64,000 nt of DNA from Gavia stellata. Lineage: Eukaryota > Chordata > Aves > Gaviiformes > Gaviidae. Positions 50,601 through 62,600 of this stretch are shown piece by piece. The stretch lies in NCBI RefSeq assembly GCF_030936135.1, contig NC_082595.1, positions 80,138,135 to 80,202,134 on the forward strand. The letters run 5' to 3'. Within the stretch, counting starts at the first letter, position 1. Each line of letters starts with the position of its first letter. The notes under the pieces are model-generated. The model worked only from the letters and a program-made list of their open reading frames with translations. It did not search any database and was not told where the DNA came from. Position numbers and translations under genes: made by a program.

Positions 50601-53600
50601 CATTTTGCCTTTCAGACATCCATGAAAGTGTTTTCTCAGCCAGTGTTTTTTTAGCTAATGAGTTATACTGCACTTTATGCTGAATAATGTAACAATTTTG
50701 TCCCACGGTAGCACTAAATGACATTTAAGACTTTGTGAAGGCTATTTCTGAATGCACTTTGTGGATTAAAAGGAAATAGTTCCAAAACACAATTGAAAAA
50801 ATTGCAGAAAACATTGCAAAGTTCCATATATTATCCTGTTCCTTTTCCAAGGATCCTCTTTAAGTGTGTTAGGAATATATGAATGGTAAGATACCCATAT
50901 ATGTGTATATATATAGAGAGAGAGAGAGAAAGAGGGTACTCATTTCAAAATGAGTTAAATGGCAAAAGAGAATCAGTTACTTAATATATTGTAACCATTT
51001 TCCACATCCCTACACCAAAGTTTTGCATCAACTTTGAAATAAAAAGAGTGAAGTGAGATAGTCTTTCAACTATATTTCATGTTGTTTGCAAAAAATGTGG
51101 CCACAGGATAACCAGCATCGTATAAACTTGACAGTGAAAACATTGCAATGAAATAAGCATCTCATGCTTCATCACCACTGTATGTATAGGTTACTATAAT
51201 ACACTGGATAGAAATCAGTTTTACTTGAAAAATGACAGCAAGCTGCCCCAGGTGTCTAAAAGTGGCTATCTATCTAATATGTTGCTATAGATGTGGATTA
51301 GGAAATATCAATAGCTGAAAAGTTATATTAATTCTGTTGAAAACAAAAGTTAGTCTTTGAAAATGTCATTCGAAAGTAATCAGCTGGAGCTGATAATGTA
51401 ATGATTAGCTGCATATGTATTACAGCTTCACTAAGTGGTCTGAGGGATACTGGCAGATGAATAGATGGATGGGATAATGAAAATATTACATATTCTATGC
51501 ATGTTACTAGGATGAGAAAATTTCTACCCCAATATTGTATTCCTCTTTGGAAAGATATTTAGATTAAATGCATAGAGAGCTATAGGTATTAATGTAATAG
51601 TATTACAACACCTAGTATACAGTGCTACAGTAAACCATGCCCTCAAGAATGACACAGAGTCATTCCTTTAAAAATGAGGAGGGTTCCTGTTGTCTCTTGA
51701 AGTAATGGTTAGAAATAGCAGCCTACAAATGAGGAGGGAGATGTGGTATTAAGGTCACCTTGGCAAGAACTCCGACTTCACCTTCTCTGTTGGTGCTCTG
51801 GCTGACCTTTGGCTAGGACTAAAGAACTCAGGAAAAGCAGCAGAGGAATTTTGGAATTTTATCCCCCTTTCCCTCCAGCCCATGTTTTGCAGAGACTTGC
51901 TCTTTTCAGCAATGTATACAAATGAGGAACACTGATTACCCTAGGGTCTTCAGGCATCTGGTGAGGGAAGAGTGTCTAGCATTAACTTCTGCCTCATCTA
52001 CTTTTAAGCACGTACGTCATTAGGCACTAGTGTGAAGCTATGTTGAGTATAAGACATCCTTCTTCAAGGATGAAAGGACAAAACGGAATTAAGTAATTTT
52101 TACAATTCAACACTTATCGTGCAAAATATTTGTTTACACCTTCAGTATGTTTTTGGGAAGATTCAGCCATATTTAGTGTATTTTATGAAAAAATAAAATC
52201 TTTGCATAAGGTAGGCCTTAAAACAGCAATATGATGCACATTTTTTAACAAAAAGAATAATGAAACCAGGGAAGGAAGAAGGTAAGCATCACATTACATT
52301 TTTAAACTGAGTTTGTATGTCTAAAAATACACTTTAATTCAGATGGAACTCTGGGTTTGACATAGGACTCACTGGATGATTGAATAGCATGGCCTGTGCC
52401 ATGAAGCCAAAACTGACAATGGTAGTGGTCCAACCTGATATTATAAAAATACAGATTTAGGAAGACCATATTTTCTGAAATTGTGATGAGAATTTACACG
52501 ATCTGATGGACTAGTAATTTTAAAATGGCTGTTTATATTTCACCAGTTTCTGTTTCAGCCTGTGCATTTAGTTTCTCTTTAAATCGAGTAAATAAATCTA
52601 TGTTCGGGGATATTCTAGGCTTATCCTTTAACTTGCTTGACTATACTCAGTTTAAACATCTCAACAGTCTTGGCTATTTAATATGTCCCAGGCACAACTT
52701 CTAATTTATTTCCAGGCACTGTTAAAGTATATTACTTCCAGTGGTATAATTTTTAAAGGACATATATCATGTGTTTCCTATTCTTCTTTTTTGCAGTATT
52801 CTGTCAGTGCTCTATTTATCTTGCAGAATAGGTCAACTTCTTATAGGTGCACTGTAATACATGTCATTTTAAAAGAGATTCTTTATTGCTTGTTGCTACT
52901 ATGATTGCCTAGGAGAGTAGTAGAGTTCCATTAGAAACTACAGCTTGCATTTGAGCCTTTACAAAGATTTATTCCAGGATTTCTGGAATGTTTTATGAGG
53001 GGCAAACTTTTATATAGGTTTACAGCTGCATTTTATCTTTTTTTAGATAAAAAAGAAAATAGCTCTTTCTATCTAAAAGTAATTAAAATAAACCACTATA
53101 AACTCTAAGCAATACAAGACATAGCATCATTTCAAAACTGAAAAGGAACTTAGTTCCTAAATCACGTGTTTGTTTTAGAAAGGTAAGTGCATTCATTTCT
53201 TACTGCTCAAAGATTAACTGCTGTGAGATGATATAAATTGCCTTAGTTTCTGTGATTTCAGAGTCATTACCCTGATTTTCTCATAATAGACACTAAATAC
53301 TTTGCTAGAAGTGATCCTTCGTCATTATTTAACTGACATTTAATGCTGCTAACTAGTTCAGGGCAGCTGCATGACTTGTAACGTCTAAGAGGAAGCTGCT
53401 TATCAGCATTTGCTGAACAGGGATTAATTTACACCATAGAACAGATTGTGTATGTGAATTGTAAAAAGTCACATCTCAGGGTTTTTTCACCCTGTGAAAT
53501 CCCACATTCAGAAGGCTGAACCCTTGCTATGGAAAGTCAAATAACACTAGAATTTGCTGTACTGTTCTAAGGCTTTGAAAAAAGATGCAAGGAAAGGGAG

Positions 53601-56600
53601 GCTCTAAAAACCCATTACAGAGATGTAGGAAAATGGATAAAACATGTTTCAAATAGCTCTAGAATGAGATATGTTTAAATATGTGTAGCTTATTCTTGGT
53701 CACTTAACAGCTGTACAAATATTGAATAGCAGACTTCCCTTAGAACAAACATAGATATCATGGAGGAAAAATTGTAGAAAACCTTCACCTGGAAATTGCT
53801 TAGCTGAGTTGTACTTCCCCTGAAGGGATGTCTTCCCCTGAATCATCCCCGAGGCAGCAATAGCCCAGCGGGGCATGGGGAGCTGGTTCTCCCAGAAGGG
53901 ACCTGCAAACATGCTCTGACTGTCACGGTTTTGCTTAAAGCCTATGCTACTGCTAAATGCTTCCCTGTGACTGATGCTGTACTGAAAATACTACCCTAGA
54001 TATTTAGGTCTCATTTACATCTTACTTAACCTTCATCTCTGTCATCTAAAGCACTAATAAGACAATTGAATTGCACAGCTGATACTGAGATGTGCAAAGC
54101 TGTGGGCATTTGCAGGCATTTCCATAGAATTTAAGAGGACAAAACAGTGAACAGACAGACATAACTAATCCAATTATATCTGTGCTGACTAAGAAATTAA
54201 AATGAAATGGAAATCCTGTAGGAAACTTGGAAAATGGATGTCAGAAATATTGACCTATGGGTCTTAAATACCTATGGGTCTTAAAGGATTACATTTTAAT
54301 AACTTTGCTTTATGATTACCCCTGATTTATCTGAGGTCCATTTCTGAGAACTTTGTGCCTGTACTTCATCCTTAATAACACTTTGTAGTGATATTGATAG
54401 AACATCTACATGAGACATCTTCAAAACAATGGCATCCTTTAAATCAGCTTAATATAATCAACGAGATCATTGTGAAATACTGGCGAGGGAAAAGGTACCT
54501 TGACATCAAGTCTAGGATGTATTTGCCCTTCTCTCACCTCTCCTAAATCAATGGGAGGCCAGTCACACATTCTACTACCTTGCCAACAGAAGAGTTTTAT
54601 TTTTCATTTAAAAAAAGTCAAACAGGTTTCATCTCAGTTTTTGCTTTATATAGCCTCAAAACAGTAGCAAAAGCTCTAAGCAAAAATTTACAGAGCAACC
54701 ACAGTTTATTTTTTAAAAAATAATGCTGCCTGACTAAGCAACTGTGAAATAAAAAATGTCAAAATAAAACTGCATGTTCAAAATATTTCAACTCCTTTTA
54801 CATTCACATTATGGTACAGTGTTTTATAAATAATGCTAGGCTAGCATGCCTGCCTCATTTATTCAGACTTTTTTTTGTATGTCTTAAACTCATGAGAGTA
54901 CCAGGCCTTACTTAATGCTCACCATTCAAATCCCATCTTGAACAAAACAAAGTGTTTGGTTTTCTCTTTGGCTGTTCAAAAGAGACACTAAAAACATTTC
55001 CCGGGTCAGTGAGTCAAGTTCCCACTGCAGCAAGCAATCACGTCTTATAATCTCATCAATAAATTTATCTCTATTTTAATATTGATTATGTTCAAAGCTG
55101 AAAAAATGGGTTCAAACTTAAAAAAAGTATATGCATTTGCTAGTAGTATTCTCTTAAGCCACAGATATTGGCACTTGGACAGTCATGCATCGAAGTCTAA
55201 CACAACCCAATAATTAGCATTTAACTACCTCAAATCTTTCTCGCCTTAGTACAGAAGCAAAAAACCAGAGAGAGACACACACACAAAAAAAAGACAAAAA
55301 AGAGGCAATGATTATCTACATAAAAAACTAGAATGTGCTGATGCAGATATTGGCTGCTGGTGGTATGTCTTAAAAGTAATTTTTTCGGTGTTTACAGATT
55401 TTGTACCATGTTGTAAGTTGAAAGCACAGCTCAAGACTATTGATTTCAGTTACAGTTGTTACTGATTGGTGTTTTTGCATAACCTGTACCCAGATACTTA
55501 ATTTCGGGCATCCAAGTCCCCCCTCCAGCCCCATGTAGAATGCTCTCTAATGTGGCTATTTTGACTTAAATAATTTGTCAGCACTATGTAAGAATTATGA
55601 AGCAACAGCAGGCTTGTTCAGTGGCATCTGTCTGCCTTTTCCACAAAGCCATCTGTCCTTTTTTTACCACCTTTCCCCCCATTTACTTCCAAACTTACAG
55701 TTTCTGCAGTCTGGGAACCATTTCCATAGCCTTGTTCATTCAGTCTTGTGAACGAGGGAAGCATTCTAAGGAAAGAAGTGTGGAATCACACAATTTCAGA
55801 TTACATACAGATTAGATTTGTACAGGCAAACTTAATTATGGTATTTCCTAACTACTGAATGGATGACTTTTCAATTTTAATATTATTTAATATAATTTTA
55901 GTTTAGTATTAAACAGACCAACTGAAAAAGTAGAAATTCTGTCACTTAAAACCATGTCTATCTTAATTTAAATCAGAAATAGATTATTAGTTAAATCAGA
56001 AATAGATTATAAACTGCTTTAGAGCCAGTTATGGACCTTTTTCCCTCTGCACGTGAGCTTCAGCTGTGAATAATGTAGAGACTCAGGACTCAGAATCTAG
56101 TTGTATAGTATGAAATAAATTATCATATAGGTATCATTTGATCCCATTTTTATGCCTTTTTATAAATCCTGATCTTCAGATTCCAGATACTCTCTTATTT
56201 TTATTATTGTGTTGCTGCCTTGTAGTATTAAATTATATTATACATTCAGTTCTTTTATATGTATATTATTACATTCAGTTGTCTATTATTGAGGACTGGG
56301 AAAGGTTTTAAAATGAGTATTGGATAGAGGAGGTAGAGAATTGACTCACAGATAGTGGTGTCACATAACAGGTAAAAGAAATGAGGGTACTGCCTCTTTT
56401 GTGCTCTAGTCTCAGTACTCTGGAAACTGTGATGACTGCAAAGCAAACAATGGTAGAGATGTGATAGCGAGGATTTCAGGAGTGGCAGCACTGAAGTGGT
56501 GAAGGTGAAAGCAAAAAAAAAAAAGCAACTTGTGGATATGTGGGTGTCTTACAGAGCTCTTAAAGGACTTCAGACTCAAAGCATTTCTCAAAGCATTTAT

Positions 56601-59600
56601 TAGCTCTAGCAGTCAGCATGCAACTAAGTCAATGTAAGGATGGTGGCGAAAGGAAAGCATCTCAGAATGACAGTCTGCCTTCTGTGTCAGTTATGGGTTG
56701 GGATTGAAGACAGCTCCCCAGAGGGAGCACAGAAGGCAGCCAGGAAGCACCAAGACATTCTGTTGTGGGAGGGATGGTGGGGAGCTACTTTAGCTCAATA
56801 GAGTAAGAAGAAAGACTTAGAGAAGCAAAGAAATAAGTGAAAGCCCCCGAACACTCACTTCTATTTTCAGCTTCTCAGAAAAACCAAATCAGAGCCTATT
56901 ACATACCAGGGCTCTATGTTGTAACAAGAAAAAAACCCCAAAACTTTCTTTCCCCCCAACTCCTCAGCCATCCATAATGAAAAGAGAGGAATAGGAGCCT
57001 CTGAATTTTATCATCAAACTGAGAAATCTCTGGATAAACCACTCATTAGTGGTTCATAAGTCAAGCTGCTACTATGTGTGATGGGAAGGGAAAACAGCCC
57101 AAGACTTTAAAACCTAGATACAGTAAATATGCACAATTTAATATGCTTCTGGTACTTAAAATTCCACACGATGCATTATATGTCAACGGACATACCTCTG
57201 AAGCTGTACGTTTTAGATATTCAGTAACTTTCAGCAGAGGGTATGTTTTTTAATCTATATAGCACATCAAGCAAGTCTCCGTTGCAGTTTCTGAGAAGAC
57301 CCTTAATCCTGTGTCATTTTCCCGTGCCAAATACAAACGTTCAAAGAAGATGTGAAATTTCACAGATGTGTATTACCCAGATGCAGACTGTTGCCAGTGT
57401 GCATATGATGTTGCTTTTTGAACTCGGACCACTTTTCTGTCCTCGGACCTACCATTCTTCATGGGCACAACCACCCACTTACGGAAAATCTTTTTGTGTG
57501 CCTAACAAAACCACCACATAGCATGAGGAAAAATGCCTGTGCTTATAAAGATCGTGTAAAAAGAAATGACACATGAGGAATCTCACCACCTCTTTAAACC
57601 CCTCGGCAGGTTTATGCCCTCTTTTTAAAAGGCCTCCACAGTTAGGGGTGGGGGAGCGCGGTGTGGAGCTGTGCTCAGGACTGAGCTCCAGGGGCCGGGT
57701 CAGACCCTTCCCGTGTGCAATGCTGACCTGCGGCATCTCCGATACAGCCGTAGCTTTTATCATTAAATACCTACCTTTTAAAACACCCTGTTAGCTGACC
57801 AACGTTCCTCCTATTACACCCTCGGCCAGTGTGACCCCCTGACCCGGATTAACGTGATCTTTATCTCCTTTGCCAGTTCGAAATCCAGTGGATGGTGATT
57901 CACTGCGACCCCCTGCGACCCCAGCGCGAAGGCTGCGGCGAGCTGCCGGCCCGGGTGAGAGCCGAGCCCTGCCCTGCCCTGCCCTGCCGAGCCCTGCCCT
58001 GCCCTGCCGAGCCCTGCCGAGCCCTGCCCTGCCGAGCCCTGCCCTGCCCTGCCGAGCCCTGCCGAGCCCTGCCCTGCCGAGCCCTGCCCTGCCGAGCCCT
58101 GCCGAGCCCTGCCCTGCCCAGCCCGCCTGCCACCGAGTCCCTGCCTGCTGCCTGCCGGCGGCAGCCCGCAGGAGCCTCATTTTTTCTCCCCCTTTCCGGC
58201 CCGAGATGCCTGTTTTTACCATACCTGCCTGGAATTCGGTGCCTTTAGAAATCCAACCCCCCAGAGCAGCAGCAGCCTCATTTTAACCCTCCCATGACTT
58301 AGTCTCTCCCTCCCCTCACCCGCTGCTTGGGTGGGAGACTTCTGAAAGCTGTGCCTTGCAGACGGGAGGGATTTTCGCAGCCGCCTTCCCGCAGCTGCCG
58401 CCTTCCCGGGCAGCCTGACGGCGGGAGACCCGTGGCGGGGTTGGGGGCGGGAGGTGAGGGTCGGTGCCCAAAGCGACAGAAGCAGGGCAAAGGGTTAAGG
58501 CGCTGCTGGCATTCAGTCCTCCCCTTCCCAGCCTTCAGCTTTCCTCCAATCCCCGCGACCCTCCCCAAGGCGTTAGCAAGCAGCCGTGAGGGGCTGCAGC
58601 GGGGCTCACCTTTCGGCCGCCCGCCCCAGCAGCCGCAGGCCGCTCCCTCCACCGCCATGGCCCGGGCTCTGCGGGGGCTCCTGCCTCTGGGGCTTTTCCT
58701 GCAGGTTGTTTGCCTCTGCCTGGCTCAAGTAAGTTTATTCCGACTTTGACTCTGTTTTTCTCCCTCGCAGATAAGCCAGACAGTAATCGAGGTAAGTGTG
58801 AGGGAAGGGACGGTGCTCCGTGCTCAGGGAAAGGGTGCGGGTGAAGAGAGACAGAAGGCCGCGCTCTGTCACGCCCTGGCACCGGCGGCACGCTGGAGGG
58901 TTTTCGACCCTTTTCTCCCCCACAGTAGCTGTAGCTGACCCTGACACGGTGCTGGCAAAGGCGAGTTGACCATAGGGCGGTGGGTGCCGTGTGCATGTGC
59001 CTAGTACGGTGCTAGCCGGTGGGCATCAGGCAGGCAGCCGCTGAGGTGGTGGGGCTTGAGCTCCATCTACAACTACTGCTGGATGGATTATTACTGGGAA
59101 GACTGGTGTGTGGAGGAAAGGTGTCCAGAGCAGCAGCGCTGGGGGGAGAGGGAGGCCAGGCACAGGGCCCTGGCAGGGTGCGGGCCAGCCTCCTGCTCAC
59201 AGAGCACCGTTGTGGGGCTGGGGCCAGAGCTCCCTCCGAGGAGAACAGAGCCCCCCATTATAGGCACGGAGACCTGTAAAAGCCTTTCTCTAGGCTTCCA
59301 CAGGCCGGTGGCGCCTCCCGCCTCCCCCTTGGGAGCCTGGTGCTTTGAGAAAGCTCCTCTGTAGATGCTAATGTAATCCTGAGGAGCCAGGGGAGACCGC
59401 TGAGCCCAGCAGTAAAGTAGGGAAAGGGTTGTTTTAAATTTTCTTTGCTTGCACGAACTGTTAGGAAGACTGTCTCCTTTGTGTTGGCTGAGTGAGTAAT
59501 TAGAGTAGCTTAGTGAATTTCAGTGTTTGATTCGCAAAGATCAGTCTTCTAATTTCCGCCACCCTGGCGTTGCCATACGGCTTTCAGATCCTGCTGGGTT

Positions 59601-62600
59601 GGGGAGTCGAGCCCCCTCCGCCTTTCCCTGGCTCTGCCAGCATTGTGGGGTGCAGGAGGGCGGCTGGGCCCGGGGAGGGGGATTTAACACCTCATCCCTG
59701 TTCTGCCTGTGAGAGGAGTGTTTCTGGTCATCACAGTGACAGCTGAGATGGGATATAGGGCCCGTGGGTCCTGACATGCGTGGAGTGAGGACACAGCTCC
59801 TCATCACAGCTGTGACCCCCTGACTAACCCATAGAAGCTGCCTCTCATTGTGCCAGTCCCCCCAGACTTGCTCTTGCAGGTTTGTCAGGATCTAATTGCT
59901 CCTTTTTTATTTCTTACTCTTTGTCAGAGAGGTCTCCCTGGTCCACCAGGCCCCCCGGGTCCACCAGGGCCACCAGGAGTTCCCGGTATTGATGGCATCG
60001 ATGTAAGTGTTTCCCATGCCCTGCCTAGGAAATAGGAAATGCCTCGAGCTGTACCTGCATTGTCCTCACCGTCAGCATTTGATCCTAAGGAGTTTGAATT
60101 TATCTGGAGATCCACATAAGAATTGATGGGTCTCACACTCTGTAGCGGGCCAAGGCGAGGGGAGAAGGTGGCCTTTCAGATTATCTCTGATATGAAAAAT
60201 ACAGGATTATTTATTTTATGTAATCAGTATCATATGCCAAGATTATTTGCCTTAAATGGGATGTAGGGGTTTTATAATTACAATCTCAAAAGAGATTATG
60301 TAATATCACTCTACTAAACTGTGGTAAGGATTTTTGGTGTTATTCTTGATGCTACTATGTATTTCCCCCCAATTCCTGTGAGAAGTTTCTGTGATGACTT
60401 CTGTTAGTCTGTAACAGAGATCATGTGGGTTTAATATTAATTTCCTACAATAAGAATCAGTTTGGGATTATTCCTGATAATCTGTAAATCAGTGTTTTAC
60501 ATGAGAGACTGTAAAAGGTCACTGTAGCTCTGACTAATACCTTCCTTTTTGATATCTTGTTAGGGGGAGAGAGGTCCGAACGGCCCCCCTGGTCCACCAG
60601 TAAGTGATTTCAGCTACTTTGCATTCGCCTCTGTGGGAGAAGAGGTTTTGAGTTTTGTGTCTGCTTCCCTCTCTGAAACATGCTTAACTGTCTGTTTAAA
60701 TCCTGAAGGGTCCAGATGGGGATGCAGGCAAACCAGGATCCCCTGGCTTGCCTGGAGAGCCGGGAGCTGATGTGAGTACACTTGATTTTCTGGAATTTCC
60801 TCTTTTTTTTTTTAATTTTTTTATTTAAGAAAAATACTTGGTTTTAGTCTATTTCTGTAGAGGCATGACCTCCTTTAAAGGTCTCTGGCTTCCTCACTGC
60901 AGCCGGTGAGTGCCAGGCGCTTCTCTCCAAGCTGAAAGATGCTCTGTTGGAGGAGCACAGCCAGGCTGAGGGCGGCCGGGGCGGCGGCTGAGGAACAGCC
61001 CGAGGACTGTTGAGTGCTGCCACCCTGCTCTGGAGAGGACGCTGGGCAGCCGTGCTGCCTGCTGCACCCTCCCGAAGCAGCCTCAGGTCAGCTCCCTGCG
61101 GGGCGAACAGCAGGGCAGCGAGGGCAAGAGGAGGCTCCAAGCCCAGGCCTGGGCAGGAGGGTCCGCTGCGGCCGAGGGGCACCAGCGGCGCCCGGGAGAC
61201 CGGCCCGGCCCCGAGCCGGCAGGGGGCGCCCGTCGCAGCTCCCTGACGGTCGGCGCCGCGGGTCGGCAGGGCGGGCCGGCCGCTTCCGGGCGGTTGGTGT
61301 GTAATGCCTGAGGGGGTTGCGTGGAGGGGTTGTTTTTGGTAATTTTAGGTCTCGTTCGCTAAAACGGAGAAAATAGGAAGGAAAAAAAAAAAATCAGATC
61401 GGCCCTACAGGCCTGATGTTACAGCGAAGTGTTATTACAAAAAAACAACCTCCCAGACTTCAGCCACTGCAGAGCCTGTACCTGCTGATGTAGCTTCCTT
61501 TCTCTGTGGAAAATAATATGGAAGAATAAAGTTTCAACATTATCTAGGGTTCATGGCCTGTTAGGTTGTATCTCGTGAATAAATTCGTAGCAATAAAAAC
61601 ACTTTCATACCTTTTTTGGAAACTCTTTGTATGAGAGCAGTGTTTGAAAGCATTTCTTGCCGTGAAGCAAGATTGTTACATTAGTACTTAGATCTTACGC
61701 CAGGAAGTAGGCAAGCTCATGTTTATGTTATGTAAGTGGTAGAATACTTTTATAATTTAAAACGTCAAAAATAAAAATTATACACAGCAAACCAGTATAT
61801 TAGAGAATATTATAAATTATATAAGTGAAAAAGCCTAATATTTATTAAAGATAGCAATGCTGTTAGAGGTTAATTTTTAATTTGCTTTTGAACATGGAGC
61901 TGAAACAGTCTTTACTTAAACTGTTCAGATTTAAAATCTGTAAGAGGAAATGGGCTTGCCATGAGTGGTATCTCATACCACTTCATTTTTTCCTGAAAAC
62001 AATAAAGGACCACAACACATTTGGACATGTCAAAAAGCTATAAGCAGATCTTTAAAAATCATTGCCTCTTATAATTTTCACTTAAGGCATAGTTTTCTTT
62101 TCCTTGCCAGAATTCGTGGTAACACAACCAGGTGAAACAGAACGTTTTAAACAGCTCAGCTTTTGATATTTGTTCGCACTTGCATATTCCCTCCTGTTAG
62201 TGGATGAGTGAAACTGTAATACTAGAATACTGTGTTCTGAAGTGGTGAACCTTTTTTATTTTCACTTGAAGACAAAACATGGGACCTTAATGTACTCCCA
62301 CTGTGCATTCAACTTTTAATTGGGGTTTTAGATTTATACCTTCTTCCATGTTTAACTGGTGAGGCAGTTCTGACTTTTTAAATCTCGTTTTTCTTTCGCG
62401 AACTATTTCAGTGTCAGGTTTAATAGACTGAGTAAAGATACTGTACAGTAATTGCCTGTAATGATCATGTAAGCTTTCGGAAGCAAATTATCAGAGAATA
62501 CATCCCTTTGGGTGAACACTGAATTGCTGGAAGTGTCCCCCCAAAAAAAAGTATTGGACAAACATAAAAGCAAGGCTATTCTTATGGATATCTGGAAATT

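Larger units (their letters stand above)
49305..57876 (+). other. COL9A1: COL9A1 intron 5 (8.6 kb)
   Basis: Largest intron in the window, AT-rich. It contains a TA/GA microsatellite (50896-50934), a 16-bp direct repeat (54253-54268 and 54270-54285) and a 20-bp direct repeat (55968-55987 and 55991-56010). The first 132 bp form an in-frame open extension of exon 5. No other exon was recognised. Confidence 0.8.

Noticed and set aside
57791..58286. Ala/Leu/Pro/Cys and Gly/Arg/Ala-rich open frames on both strands
   Set aside because: Translation of the pentanucleotide minisatellite; the 5-bp period keeps all frames open.
59041..59160. Aromatic/acidic stretch ([17 protein letters not shown]) considered as a missing exon between exons 6 and 8
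   Set aside because: No acceptor/donor pair in phase, and micro-exon 58771-58791 already fills the gap with better signals.
59924..60136. Minus-strand frame with [11 protein letters not shown]
   Set aside because: Antisense of collagen exon 8; glycine/proline codons are complementary, so it mimics a collagen.
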